Both the position numbers and the translations under genes were made by a program. Below are positions 17,836 to 27,686 of a stretch of 64,000 nucleotides of DNA, in pieces. The stretch spans positions 868,001-932,000 of the forward strand of contig CAXXIH010000008.1 in NCBI GenBank assembly GCA_963663365.2, in the 5' to 3' direction. The stretch is from G963663365 sp963663365. Its GTDB lineage: Bacteria; Hinthialibacterota; Hinthialibacteria; Hinthialibacterales; G963663365. The notes beneath the pieces are model-generated. The model saw only the letters and a program-made list of their open reading frames with translations. It had not been told where the DNA came from and made no database searches. Position 1 is the first letter of the stretch; every line of letters starts with the position of its first letter.

Positions 17836-18735
17836 CTATTCCTCCGCGTCGATTTGAAACGGCGGTTCGCGGTCAGGATAGCGTTTCTTCCAAAACTCCA
17901 AATATAACTTTTTCCGGATTTTGGCCTGAGCCTCCGGGTCGGCTTCTTTCATAGCCTGGTCGGCTAAATTTTGCTCATTCTGGAATTTGTTTCCGTATTG
18001 TTCAAAGTACTGCCGTTTTGCCTCAGCCTCTTCTTCAGGCGATAACTGTTTGGGCACACGTGAACCGTTGGGCGGCTTATATTTGTCAGACTGCAATTTT
18101 AGCTTTTCGCCGTACAGCTCCATATACCACTTTTTGGCCTGTTCCTGCTCCTCTTTTGAAGGCATATAGGAAAGAAGATCCGGACGGTTCATAAAGTCGG
18201 GACGGCGCAGCAGTTTCAATTCATACGTAGCTTCCCCCAGCCGCATCGTGGCGACTTTGGGCTCCAGACTTTCCAGTAGCACACCGTTGGGAAAAGCAAA
18301 CCCCTCTTCAACATCGTAGGATACATTGTGGATGGTATCTTCGATTTTGCCCTTTTTGCGGCTGCCCAACCGGGTATAACTCACATAATTCAACCCAAGG
18401 AGTTTCTGAGCCAAAATTCCCTTTTCGTCTTGAGCTAGGGCGGCATCCGGAGTTGCGCCCTCAATTGACTTTGATTCGTGGATAGCGGTTTGGGATGACT
18501 CAGCCGATTCTTGTGGGACAAGCTGAGATTCGGTAACCGTTGGGAGGTCCACATCCGAAAACGTTTCACGCCAGGGGGTTTCCGGAAGTTCAGGGGTTGG
18601 CGGGGGGATTGGCCGTACCGAGACTTCGCGCAATGGAGCTGTAGACGGTGGTTTCCATACGACAATTACGGCCACGGCAACCAAAACCAACAACAAAACA
18701 AAACTAGGCCAGATTACGGTCCAGCGATCACCCAT
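17836..18735 (-). CDS. Single-pass membrane protein with charged repeat tail, function unknown
   Basis: 299 residues. One N-terminal transmembrane helix (about 8-27), a proline/acidic linker (about 30-105), then a compact domain (about 110-180) of beta character, and a highly charged helical tail. The tail holds three related units of about 20 residues near 198, 233 and 270 (AKKWYMELYGEKL, AKRQYFEQYGNKF, IRKKLYLEFWKKRYP). The N-terminal helix, linker and small beta domain recall GspC/PilP-type envelope proteins, but I cannot assign it. It heads the minus-strand run with foldase, Wzz and YfhO; 81 bp separate it from the foldase gene. Confidence 0.6.
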   Translation of the reverse strand: MGDRWTVIWPSFVLLLVLVAVAVIVVWKPPSTAPLREVSVRPIPPPTPELPETPWRETFSDVDLPTVTESQLVPQESAESSQTAIHESKSIEGATPDAALAQDEKGILAQKLLGLNYVSYTRLGSRKKGKIEDTIHNVSYDVEEGFAFPNGVLLESLEPKVATMRLGEATYELKLLRRPDFMNRPDLLSYMPSKEEQEQAKKWYMELYGEKLKLQSDKYKPPNGSRVPKQLSPEEEAEAKRQYFEQYGNKFQNEQNLADQAMKEADPEAQAKIRKKLYLEFWKKRYPDREPPFQIDAEE

Positions 18736-18791
18736 CTAATTTGGACTCCCTCTCATGATTCGCTCATAGAACGATTCCCCGCAGTATAGCG

Positions 18792-18817
18792 CAACGGCAC
18801 CCCGAAGGGTGCCGTTG
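18792..18817. other. Perfect 11-bp hairpin with a UUCG loop on the minus strand
   Basis: CAACGGCACCC and GGGTGCCGTTG pair perfectly around CGAA; read on the minus strand the loop is TTCG closed by C-G, an exceptionally stable tetraloop. It lies between the genes ending at 18883 and starting at 18735. There is no T-run, so it is a weak terminator candidate; it could also protect an mRNA end or bound a leader. Confidence 0.5.
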
Positions 18818-18882
18818 TCGGAAATAGACTAATTTCGGATAACGATTGACTCTCATCTAGCACTCGAGCCCGAGGTTAGAGA

Positions 18883-19254
18883 TCACGACCAATAAATCTC
18901 ATCGTAATATTCTGCCAGCATGTACTGTTCCGGAGACAGGCCGTTAGGCTCGCTCAGGCCAAGGCAGCCAGATCCATCTGGGCGATCCGTGAGGAGGACG
19001 TAGCAGACTTGCCCATCCGATTCGGTGTACGTCCAAAGCCAGTGCTTCTCCTCTGCCACCTGCGCAGTGCGAACAAACTGAAGAGACTCTTCCTTCGATT
19101 CGTCTAAGTCTGCCGACTCCATGCGAACATATTCCATTATCTCCTCGGTGGAGACAGGGCACGAGTCCGGGGTGTCAGGTGACAAGCGGGGAAATGACAC
19201 CTCGATGTTCGACCAACCAGCAGCGTCCTCAGGCAATTCATCTCTCGGAATCAT
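18883..19254 (-). CDS. Small acidic protein, function unknown
   Basis: 123 residues, strongly acidic, with no signal peptide or membrane segment. The composition (many D, E, S and W, a WLWTYTESDGQVCYVLLTDRPDG strand-rich centre, and a tyrosine-rich end EYYDEIYW) looks like a folded soluble protein rather than an accidental frame. The start ATG is preceded only by CAGGGT. No family recognised. It stands between the giant secreted protein gene (ends 43 bp upstream) and the UUCG hairpin, which may end its message. Confidence 0.5.
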   Translation of the reverse strand: MIPRDELPEDAAGWSNIEVSFPRLSPDTPDSCPVSTEEIMEYVRMESADLDESKEESLQFVRTAQVAEEKHWLWTYTESDGQVCYVLLTDRPDGSGCLGLSEPNGLSPEQYMLAEYYDEIYWS

Positions 19255-19297
19255 GAATCATACCCTGACGACTTAAACAAACGGCGTTATGCCCGGA

Positions 19298-22200
19298 TCA
19301 GTAGCCGGATGGGAACACGAAACGATCTTTGTCATAGCGCCAGATAAACTCGCCGCCTGAGAGAGTTCCCTCTTCATCACCATCGGTGGCTTCATAAATA
19401 CCGGCCATATAGGTGACCAAGCCAAAGTGTTTCTTATCAGTGGTCACAACCGCGTATGAGTTGCCATCGATAAGATCCGCCGTGGAATCCATGAAACTTG
19501 AACGGGTACGACCGGCCAAGATTTCTTCAGTGCTAATGCTGTAGATATCGACATTTGCGCCCAGATTCACGATACCGGCGCCAGAAGTAACAACCTCGAT
19601 AAGACCGTCTTCAATCACAAAGTCAGCCTCTTTGCTCAATACAGCGATCACCGGACCACGATCAGTAAAGGAGAAACCATGCGGATCATCCACACCGTCT
19701 GTCAATGTCGTCACGCCCGTTCCATCTTCGCTGATGATAGGAGGAGCAGAGTGGAAAGCCAGCGGCATCGGCCACGTGAATCCAACCAGTTCAAAAACGC
19801 CGTCGTTGTTCTGGAAGGTCAATGAGACATTCGGCGAACCATTAAATCCACCGGCCTCAAATTTCTTCATAATCCTGGCGCCTTGATACCAGCCCATTTC
19901 CAGCGTGGGCGGTGCAAGCCGTGAACGTATAAACAGCTGTTGAAATGCGATTAGCAGAACGTTGAAATCGCGGAAACTGCCCACATCGACATGAACCAGT
20001 TTTTCGCCTTCTGCACCACGTTCACTGCGGAAAGTTTTTGAGTAAAGGACTTGATTACGTCCCAGTGCCTTCAAATTGTTATAAGCCGTGATTGCCTCGG
20101 TCTCGCCTTCAACAACAGTCGTGGGATCGAAGTTATTGAATGACTCATTGCCTCCATCACGGATCAACAATACTTCGGCCTTCCATCCACGTCCATCGAA
20201 GACTTCCCGGATACGGATATCCTGCGAGAACGGCAATGGAGTGCTATCGGTCGGAAGTGCGAAAGTCTCAAAACCAAGAGTTTCTTGATCTGTTGCTGTC
20301 GGTTCAAAGAAGTCGACACGCGGCGTATACATCGAATAACCGACGGTAACATTTACACGAACGCGATCACGGCTTTGTTCAAGCGGAAGCGCACTGATGG
20401 TGTCGCCGGTATTGAATGAAATCATATCGAAGAAATTAAAGAACTGAGTTAACGCTTGTTTCAGTCCGTCACGATCATTGCCACTTTGGTCAAGATAATT
20501 TGCTGAAGCCAAGGACATAATCGTGTTGATATCTTCATTCCCAAATGCGGATAAAACATCGCCGACCAATGTGGGAATACGTTGCAGGTTGAACGGAACG
20601 GTCTCGATATCGACAACCTTATCATCCGCACGGCCGGGCTCATCACCAAAGACGTTGCTGTCTGTCGGCAAGGCAACCGTTGTGGTCGTAGCCGGATAGA
20701 TTAAACCACCGCCGGTCATGAGCAGGTAGTCACGCGCCTGATTAGGCACTTGCACGATTGAGCGAATGGAATTCGTCTCTAACGGCAGACCGATCTTATT
20801 TGCCGGGCCATTGGAGGAACGTGAAACGATATTGCCGAATTCATCCGTGATTAAGAGGCCACTCACCGTATCGCCGGAGCGTGTCAGCACCATATCGGCG
20901 GCTTGAACTCCATCGCCAAAGAGCGCGCCATTGCCACCAACTCCTTCGGCATTACCCACAACTTCAACAGCGCCGTTCGTCCGCAACAGGTACAGACCTT
21001 CGGCATTGGGAGTCAGGGCCATATCGCGATAGAGATCCGCGCCGGCATCGTCACCGGTAATCTTGCGCTGGAATTCCTTATGCGCACCTGCACCCAGGGC
21101 GATGATTTCACCATCACGATCCAGAATGTATACCGCGCCGGATATGAAATCGGCTTCGACATCCACAATCTCATCAATGACAGGCGCATCGGGATCGACA
21201 ACCAAATCCGTAGCCGGATTACCAGCCAAAACCAACTCGTTATTGGCATTTACATATTCATTCAAGACACTGCCGATATCCTGACTCACCAACAACCGTC
21301 CGCCGCTGGAAACCACCAAGGCGCCACTGAAGTTGCTGGTCAATTCCATATCGACGGCGGTCTGTTCCAAATCGCCAAGTCCAGAAACACTTTCAAGTGT
21401 CGGACCTTGGCCAAGTTTACGGATTGTTCCATCCGAGAAGAGTTTGTAATAATCGACAACATCTGCTGTAAGCGGATTCTCTTCATCGCCGTCTTCTCCG
21501 GCAACGTAAGCGCGAATCGAACCATCGCTATACACAAGAAGTTCTTCATTAATGTTGTCCGTAATCACGGCATAAACGTAATAATTCTTCCGGGGATCGA
21601 ATCCATCGATATCGTCGGGAAGACTGATGATCAAACTTGAAACTTCACCTTCTTGCAGGCTTGTCGCAATCAATTGACCGTCGGCATTTTTGTTATCCGT
21701 ATCCACATACAATGAAACTTCGGCCACATTGTCGGGATCGAAAGCTTCCCAAGCGATCACAAATTCAAGTTCTTCATTGCTGGGATTCTCACCAACACCG
21801 GGGCTGGTAATTGTGATTGTGGGCGGAACATTATCGCTACGCACCGTGATTTCGCCGGTGGTAATCGACGCGGTGGATTCGCCTTCGAATTCATGGTTTC
21901 TAATATCTGCGATATTAAGGAAGGTCGAATAAAGCAATCCTCTGGCTTGCTGGATCACATTCTCGCCCTCTACCGGATCGGCCGGATCGGGAACGTAAGC
22001 TTCGCGTTCACCCTGGCGGATGCGGGCAATAAATTTGTCACCCACCTCAGCCGCTTCGGCAGCACGCAGAACGACAAAGAAATCGTTCCCCTGCATCGGG
22101 CCTTGGTCTTCGTCCGGTACATCGAGAAGATACGCCACCTCGCTGCTGTCATAACCACCATCAAGATCGCCTTCGATGTAACCATCCAAGCCAAGTGCAA

Positions 22201-25200
22201 TCGAAGGATCGGCTGGCACAATTTCAGCCGGTTCGGGGACGGTGAAGTCGATAGGATCGGGTAGTTCGGGTGGCTCGCCGTCTTCTTCGTTTGCAGCTTC
22301 TTCTTTGGCCGTATCGTAGTCCTCTTGAGCCGTATCACGGGCATCTTGATAACTACCGTGTGCCGCGAAGAATTGCTCAATCCACGTAACAATCGCCGTG
22401 GAGTAAAGTTCGACCTGGGTCGTTACGAATTCGTCGACATCGACATCGCCATAAGACATATACATGCCGAACTGATTCATTCCGGTTGTCCCGCCGGCAT
22501 TGTTGGACATTCCGGTTCCGCTCACATCCGCACCATAGGGGCTCAGACTTTCCGGATCGCGGGGGCCATTATGCACAACCAACGGATTGATACCCACGCG
22601 GCGGAATAATCCGCCCGGTGCGGGAACCCGGTACGCATCGACATTAACAGCCATTTGGGAGGATGTGTTACTCGGCGGAATACCAACTGTGAGTCGAGTA
22701 CCGATGTCGCTGCCGTCCTCCAAATCGCCAAAGACCAAAGGCCGCAATGAAGTGATCTTTTGCTCCAAGCCGATATATTCGGTGCCCCGGTAGGAATAAC
22801 CGTTTTCAATATTAAACTGGAAATTGATGGTCGGATTCGGATACGGGCCTGACCATGCCGGCTCATTAGTGGGTGTTTGCGGAGACGACAAAACCGTTAT
22901 CTGCGACAGCACCGGAAGGTTGCGCACATACATATTGTAGAATTGTTGGCGTGGATCCAGTCCACTCTCGCCGGGTAACGGTCCACCGGGATTCAACACC
23001 AATCCGGTATCTTCATCAAATCCGGGCGCAATAAAGACCCGGTCGGGGAACAGGACTTCCGTTTCCCATACCGGAAGCGCCGTAAGCAGAGCATTAAATA
23101 TTGTGGGCCACAGGTTGATTCGGGCAGTCCAAGGTTCGAAATCGCCAAAGTCCGGTGTTGAAGCGGTACTACCATCACCTGCAGTGAAATCATGTAAATA
23201 CTCTTGAAATTTTAGTGGATGGAGGTTTAAAACAACCTGCAAATCATTGACATCCTCCGCATTGAGCACACTCGACGGGATATCTTCTTCAAGTTCTTCA
23301 GGCTCAAAACCCTCTTCCATGCGCCATTCAAACAAGCCTGTCTTTAAGACCGGCGCGGTTATATACATTGGCGCATTAAGACTCTGACCTACACCCAACG
23401 AAGTCCCCGCATAGGGAATATAATCGTCATACTCGTCGAAATTGCCGTTTCCGAAGCGGCCCAGGGTTCCATCTCCGTCACCGCAGTCTTCATCGACCAA
23501 TCCGTCGCCGTCATCGTCTTTCCAGTTTCGTAATTCTTCATCGGTAAGACCGTCCCCATCGTTATCCACGCCGTCGCCGGCTTCGGTATCGTCATCGGCA
23601 TAGAGTGTCAGATTGTGAGCGGACATCCGCCGGTTCAAATAATCGTCGATATTCATAAATTGGCCGACGTAATTAACGATATCCAACCCGCTGAATTTAT
23701 CTTGGATACGTTCGTCATTCATTTCCGTATCGGTCGGAATAATATCTACACTCAGGCCATCGAATACGATCGACTCATTGAAAAATGTCGCGTTGACGTT
23801 ACTTGTAAAGCCTTCTACGGCCGGATAACCATCAGAATAGATATCATGGCTCATCAAGGTTGCGTTGGCGCCGAAGTCGAACGCATTAATTCCGATGACC
23901 GCTTGGGGAGGTGAGCCCTTCGATGCATCGCCAAGAATATTGCTCCGTCCGGTTGCAGTCTCACCGTCACCCGGAACCGTTAAATCTTCAAAGAAAAACT
24001 TCGGGCGCGGCCTAACAACCACCGGATAGGTGACCGGCGATCCCCTGAGCCCCAATCCCGCCGAAGCGACGGAACGGAAAGTCTGCACATCCGGATCGTC
24101 GGCATTCTTATTGAACTTCGAAAGGTTGTTTTTAACTGTAATGCTGCCCGGTACGACAAACGGAATGAACGTATCCAAGGCGCGCACACGGTTGCTGGTT
24201 TTAATTGCGAGGAAAAGTTCCGGCTCTTCCGTATCGAAGTCGGCATCGTCTGAACCGGGGACACCGAGAATATCGGTGGAGTTAACGTTACTGATGGGCA
24301 TAACCATCTGGAATCCGCCGACAACCTGCTGACCGAAGAAACGCTCAGCGGTTGTTGTGGTCGGATTATTTTCATAGGTCGAAGGATCGAGAGGATCGTC
24401 GTCTACAAACGCTTTCCAATCATTGCGAACGGCAATAGCCACCGCGTCATAGCCCTTACGCAAAACGGGTTGCAACGAACTCTCATCGGGCTGATTAAAG
24501 CCCAGTATCGGCTTGTTGATAAACCACTGGTCGCGTTTGTACTCATACTGCTCGTTGTAGTTGGGAGTGATTTCCGTATCGCTGGGCATTGCCAAAGCTT
24601 GATCGATAATCACTTTGCGGGTTTCTTTTAACGCTTCAATCACATCTTCGGGAATATCCACACCTGACTGAAGCGCTTGGGCAATTGCGCCATCCAGAAT
24701 ATTCAAATAATAGAGTCTGTAATAATACGGAAAATATTCACGAAGAGCTCCAGCCGGAAGTAAATTAGCAACCGGTTGGACATCGATCATCGTGGTCAAA
24801 GGATTGTTTATATCAACGATGCCTTCATAAATTTCGTCATAATCGAAGAGATTGCTGGATAAAACGGAACTCACCGTTCCGGGAATTACGCGGTTTATGG
24901 CAAACGCCAAGGCCGTTTTCATATCCGGGTCGGCATACATGGAGGGAACATCCAGATTGTCAATAAAAATCTGGCTCCCGTTTAACGCCACCAAAGAATC
25001 AACTCCACGGTCATAGACTGAGGGCGTGTTATTGACATCGTCTTTGTTGTCGGCATAAATCAAAGCGCCGCCGGCCGTATCCGCTTCAAAAGAGGCCAAA
25101 ACATCGGCGCTGAATTGACGGAATTTTGTACTTCCGCGCGCAGCCGTAAAGAGAGGATCATCAGTATCCGGATCGAAAAGATCGTAAGGATTGCCGCTGG

Positions 25201-26617
25201 AAGTCAAAGGTGGACTGTCTGCATAAAGCGGAGGCGCCTGCATATATTTGGCAATCTGATTGCCGTAACCACCGAGACTGATATAGGAAGACTTCGCATT
25301 TGAATACAGATCGGCGGCCGTATTAATCAGAGAATCGACTTCTTCAACACCAGTCGGCGTTGTCAAAGCGGACGGCGGTTCGACAGGCAATGTCGCACCA
25401 TCAATAAATCCGCTGGAGACAAAATCAGTTCCAACTATTAATCCCCCATATAAGCCAAGCCACTCATCCAAGTGCTGGTAGAGGACCTGCATGTCGAGGC
25501 CGACAAAACCGATTACGGCATCGGAGATAAAATAATCCTCTTCAGGCAATCCCATTAGATCTAACGCCATTACCGTAACGGCATCGCTCTCGGCCGGGAC
25601 ACGGGACTCAGGCGTCGTCAAATTGACGATACGGACAATGTCGCCGAAGAAGATCGGCTGGACCGTATAGAGACCGCTATAACCGATCGAATCGAAACGA
25701 TCCGCATCAATATCGGCATAATCGGGAAGAATCGCATACGGGTTATAGGGCAACTCATTTCCAAAGAAATCGAGTTCGGCGGTTTTGCGCACAAAGGCTT
25801 CGCTGGGGAATGTCACCGGATAGCGGGGCAAGTTAATGCTGGCCACAGTGGAGCTTAACGCACCTTTAATCCGGAAACGGTGTTCGATAACAATATCATC
25901 GGGCTCAATCGATGCGCGGAACTGGTCCTCTTGATGCAACTGCAATGTGGGACGAATAACGATGTGGAAGTTGGGTAATCCGCCAAGCCCGTTACGCAGA
26001 CTATTGAGACTATTCAAATCGCGGGGATACAAAGTCACACGCCAAAGCAGCGGATTGTCAGGATCTTGGGTCCACTGCAACGGGGTGTCTTCGGTAACAG
26101 TTCTTAATTCGATGGGAATATCGCTGGTCGGGTCGCCGGTTTTATAATTGAACACATCAGGAATATCGCCTGACTCGGCATAGAGCGCGACACCGCTCAA
26201 TAACGCATTGGTGTTTAACGGGAGAAGGTCCTCGTAAGGATCGAACTCGATTCCACGCGGATCCTCGGTGGGAATTAAGTCGCCAAACTCATCGCGAATA
26301 TCTTGAAGTTCGGCCCACGCAGCCGGATTGTAATTTTCAAAGGTGACCGTGATCGACCTGATGCGCTGCGTCAAAGTCTCATTGGCTTTGGCGGGCTTTT
26401 GCAGGCTGGTAGGCAGCTCGTCTGTACCATCCACACCGTAGAGTTGAAGCGCCGTGGAGACATCTTCGACGGTGTAGGTAGCCGACAGTGGGAACGATAA
26501 GGCCGCTGTCGGAAATTCCGTCCCGGGTTGAATCGGAATATAAACCTGGGCGGGAGCCACAGCCGCAATTAAAAAAGATCCGAACAATATAGAGGTAATA
26601 ATAAGGCAACGCTTCAC
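19298..26617 (-). CDS. Giant secreted multidomain protein
   Basis: 2439 residues from the GTG at 26617, which follows TAGGAGA; an in-frame ATG at 26677 has no such site. Signal peptide about 4-24 (TSILFGSFLIAAVAPAQ). Most of residues 30-1500 match no family I know. Around 1010-1040 are Ca-binding loops of the VDNDGDGLTDEE / DDDGDGLVDED type. Around 1590-1720 is an Ig/Fn3-like domain (PPTITITSPGVGENP). About 1725-2030 hold blade-like repeats (YILDRDGEIIALG; YLLRTNGAVEVVG), and about 2020-2105 an NTF2-like segment (FGNEDINTIMSLASANY then GNDRD) like that of the GH98-like protein. No LPXTG or PEP-CTERM signal is seen. Probably a cell-surface or matrix protein. Confidence 0.8.
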   Translation of the reverse strand: MKRCLIITSILFGSFLIAAVAPAQVYIPIQPGTEFPTAALSFPLSATYTVEDVSTALQLYGVDGTDELPTSLQKPAKANETLTQRIRSITVTFENYNPAAWAELQDIRDEFGDLIPTEDPRGIEFDPYEDLLPLNTNALLSGVALYAESGDIPDVFNYKTGDPTSDIPIELRTVTEDTPLQWTQDPDNPLLWRVTLYPRDLNSLNSLRNGLGGLPNFHIVIRPTLQLHQEDQFRASIEPDDIVIEHRFRIKGALSSTVASINLPRYPVTFPSEAFVRKTAELDFFGNELPYNPYAILPDYADIDADRFDSIGYSGLYTVQPIFFGDIVRIVNLTTPESRVPAESDAVTVMALDLMGLPEEDYFISDAVIGFVGLDMQVLYQHLDEWLGLYGGLIVGTDFVSSGFIDGATLPVEPPSALTTPTGVEEVDSLINTAADLYSNAKSSYISLGGYGNQIAKYMQAPPLYADSPPLTSSGNPYDLFDPDTDDPLFTAARGSTKFRQFSADVLASFEADTAGGALIYADNKDDVNNTPSVYDRGVDSLVALNGSQIFIDNLDVPSMYADPDMKTALAFAINRVIPGTVSSVLSSNLFDYDEIYEGIVDINNPLTTMIDVQPVANLLPAGALREYFPYYYRLYYLNILDGAIAQALQSGVDIPEDVIEALKETRKVIIDQALAMPSDTEITPNYNEQYEYKRDQWFINKPILGFNQPDESSLQPVLRKGYDAVAIAVRNDWKAFVDDDPLDPSTYENNPTTTTAERFFGQQVVGGFQMVMPISNVNSTDILGVPGSDDADFDTEEPELFLAIKTSNRVRALDTFIPFVVPGSITVKNNLSKFNKNADDPDVQTFRSVASAGLGLRGSPVTYPVVVRPRPKFFFEDLTVPGDGETATGRSNILGDASKGSPPQAVIGINAFDFGANATLMSHDIYSDGYPAVEGFTSNVNATFFNESIVFDGLSVDIIPTDTEMNDERIQDKFSGLDIVNYVGQFMNIDDYLNRRMSAHNLTLYADDDTEAGDGVDNDGDGLTDEELRNWKDDDGDGLVDEDCGDGDGTLGRFGNGNFDEYDDYIPYAGTSLGVGQSLNAPMYITAPVLKTGLFEWRMEEGFEPEELEEDIPSSVLNAEDVNDLQVVLNLHPLKFQEYLHDFTAGDGSTASTPDFGDFEPWTARINLWPTIFNALLTALPVWETEVLFPDRVFIAPGFDEDTGLVLNPGGPLPGESGLDPRQQFYNMYVRNLPVLSQITVLSSPQTPTNEPAWSGPYPNPTINFQFNIENGYSYRGTEYIGLEQKITSLRPLVFGDLEDGSDIGTRLTVGIPPSNTSSQMAVNVDAYRVPAPGGLFRRVGINPLVVHNGPRDPESLSPYGADVSGTGMSNNAGGTTGMNQFGMYMSYGDVDVDEFVTTQVELYSTAIVTWIEQFFAAHGSYQDARDTAQEDYDTAKEEAANEEDGEPPELPDPIDFTVPEPAEIVPADPSIALGLDGYIEGDLDGGYDSSEVAYLLDVPDEDQGPMQGNDFFVVLRAAEAAEVGDKFIARIRQGEREAYVPDPADPVEGENVIQQARGLLYSTFLNIADIRNHEFEGESTASITTGEITVRSDNVPPTITITSPGVGENPSNEELEFVIAWEAFDPDNVAEVSLYVDTDNKNADGQLIATSLQEGEVSSLIISLPDDIDGFDPRKNYYVYAVITDNINEELLVYSDGSIRAYVAGEDGDEENPLTADVVDYYKLFSDGTIRKLGQGPTLESVSGLGDLEQTAVDMELTSNFSGALVVSSGGRLLVSQDIGSVLNEYVNANNELVLAGNPATDLVVDPDAPVIDEIVDVEADFISGAVYILDRDGEIIALGAGAHKEFQRKITGDDAGADLYRDMALTPNAEGLYLLRTNGAVEVVGNAEGVGGNGALFGDGVQAADMVLTRSGDTVSGLLITDEFGNIVSRSSNGPANKIGLPLETNSIRSIVQVPNQARDYLLMTGGGLIYPATTTTVALPTDSNVFGDEPGRADDKVVDIETVPFNLQRIPTLVGDVLSAFGNEDINTIMSLASANYLDQSGNDRDGLKQALTQFFNFFDMISFNTGDTISALPLEQSRDRVRVNVTVGYSMYTPRVDFFEPTATDQETLGFETFALPTDSTPLPFSQDIRIREVFDGRGWKAEVLLIRDGGNESFNNFDPTTVVEGETEAITAYNNLKALGRNQVLYSKTFRSERGAEGEKLVHVDVGSFRDFNVLLIAFQQLFIRSRLAPPTLEMGWYQGARIMKKFEAGGFNGSPNVSLTFQNNDGVFELVGFTWPMPLAFHSAPPIISEDGTGVTTLTDGVDDPHGFSFTDRGPVIAVLSKEADFVIEDGLIEVVTSGAGIVNLGANVDIYSISTEEILAGRTRSSFMDSTADLIDGNSYAVVTTDKKHFGLVTYMAGIYEATDGDEEGTLSGGEFIWRYDKDRFVFPSGY

Positions 26618-26770
26618 GGCGCATCTCCTAGTGGATAATTGCTTTTTTCTAAGACACAAACCGACACACCCACTCACGCCATGGTCCCCACCATGACCCG
26701 TATGAGAGGTAACGGTTTGCCAAAACTAAACTTATGCTTTTCTCGACCACCAAGGCACTGCGGTCTATTC

Positions 26771-26807
26771 GAGGTGGAATATATCTTGGCATCTCATGGG
26801 TCGTCAA
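26771..26807 (-). promoter_or_regulatory. Sigma-70-type promoter for the giant secreted protein
   Basis: On the minus strand TTGACG (26807-26802) and TATATT (26783-26778) are separated by 18 bp. The predicted start near 26771 gives a leader of about 150 nt before the GTG at 26617. The rest of the 26618-26959 gap shows no gene. Confidence 0.55.
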
Positions 26808-26959
26808 GTTGATGAATGCCTGTAAATACGAGAGTTAGCAAGCATCCATACCAATTACACTCGAAGCGACACGAGAAGATTACAAGGCATATTGGATATG
26901 GCGCACTTCTGAACCAAAACCTCGGATATCCACACTCCTTAAATCACCAACGACAATAA

Positions 26960-27634
26960 CTATTGACTAATCTTGCGTCCGGGCCCTTCCGGTTGCGTTT
27001 TCCCCTTGTCCGAACTTTGGGCCTTTCCGCCGTCTTTCTCATCTTCACGTTCAAAGAACACCGGCATTCCTTTACCGGCTGTATCGATGATATCCGATCC
27101 CATATTTCCAATCGTGCGGAATTTTTTCAGTTTTCGGGCTCCATCAACTTCGGCAAACTGTAAATTAAACTGCTCAGCATTGCCTTGATACTTAAGCGTC
27201 TCGTTTTTGACATTAAGCTTGGCTGGCTTCTCTTTGCTGCCCATTACTTCCAAGACACCTGTCTTGCCATCAAAACTCACCCCTTTGGGGCCGATCATGA
27301 TGTCTGTGCCTTGCTTGATCTGGGCGCTGCCTTCGATCTGAAAACTCTCAGTCTCTGTCCAGACTGTGATCTTAACTCCCTGGACTTCAGTGAGTTGCTT
27401 TTCGCGGAGAATATTCATCTTCGCTAATTTCCCCTCAGGGGCAGTCAGCACCAGCGTATTATTGTCAATATCAAATTCCACATCGGTTGGCTGAAGGACC
27501 TCAAACTTTGTTCCATTCACATCGTATGTCTCAAGGACTTCTTCTGCGAAAGAAATCGAGACGGCACAAAGAACAAAGACACAGCCGCAGGCCCAGATGA
27601 CTGCTTTACGATTTACGGATTGTATCCTTAACAT
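26960..27634 (-). CDS. LptA-like periplasmic protein (OstA family)
   Basis: 224 residues, signal peptide about 10-30 (ACGCVFVLCAVSISFAEE). The body has alternating short beta strands of the LptA/OstA jellyroll type, including FQIEGSAQIKQGTDIMIGPKGVSFDGKTGVLEV and LKYQGNAEQFNL. The tail (about 195-224) is low-complexity and charged. LptA proteins bridge LPS from the inner to the outer membrane. It follows the LptC-like gene by 52 bp, the standard pairing. lptB, usually next, is not here: the next gene downstream is the giant protein. Confidence 0.72.
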   Translation of the reverse strand: MLRIQSVNRKAVIWACGCVFVLCAVSISFAEEVLETYDVNGTKFEVLQPTDVEFDIDNNTLVLTAPEGKLAKMNILREKQLTEVQGVKITVWTETESFQIEGSAQIKQGTDIMIGPKGVSFDGKTGVLEVMGSKEKPAKLNVKNETLKYQGNAEQFNLQFAEVDGARKLKKFRTIGNMGSDIIDTAGKGMPVFFEREDEKDGGKAQSSDKGKTQPEGPGRKISQ

Positions 27635-27686
27635 GAGTTAATCCTCTCAGGAATCTAGACTTCACTCATTTCTATTTAACCAAATG

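Noticed and set aside
20903..21640. 245-codon plus-strand frame
   Set aside because: Antisense to the giant secreted protein; low-complexity, no ribosome site. Several similar shadows lie across 19298-26617.
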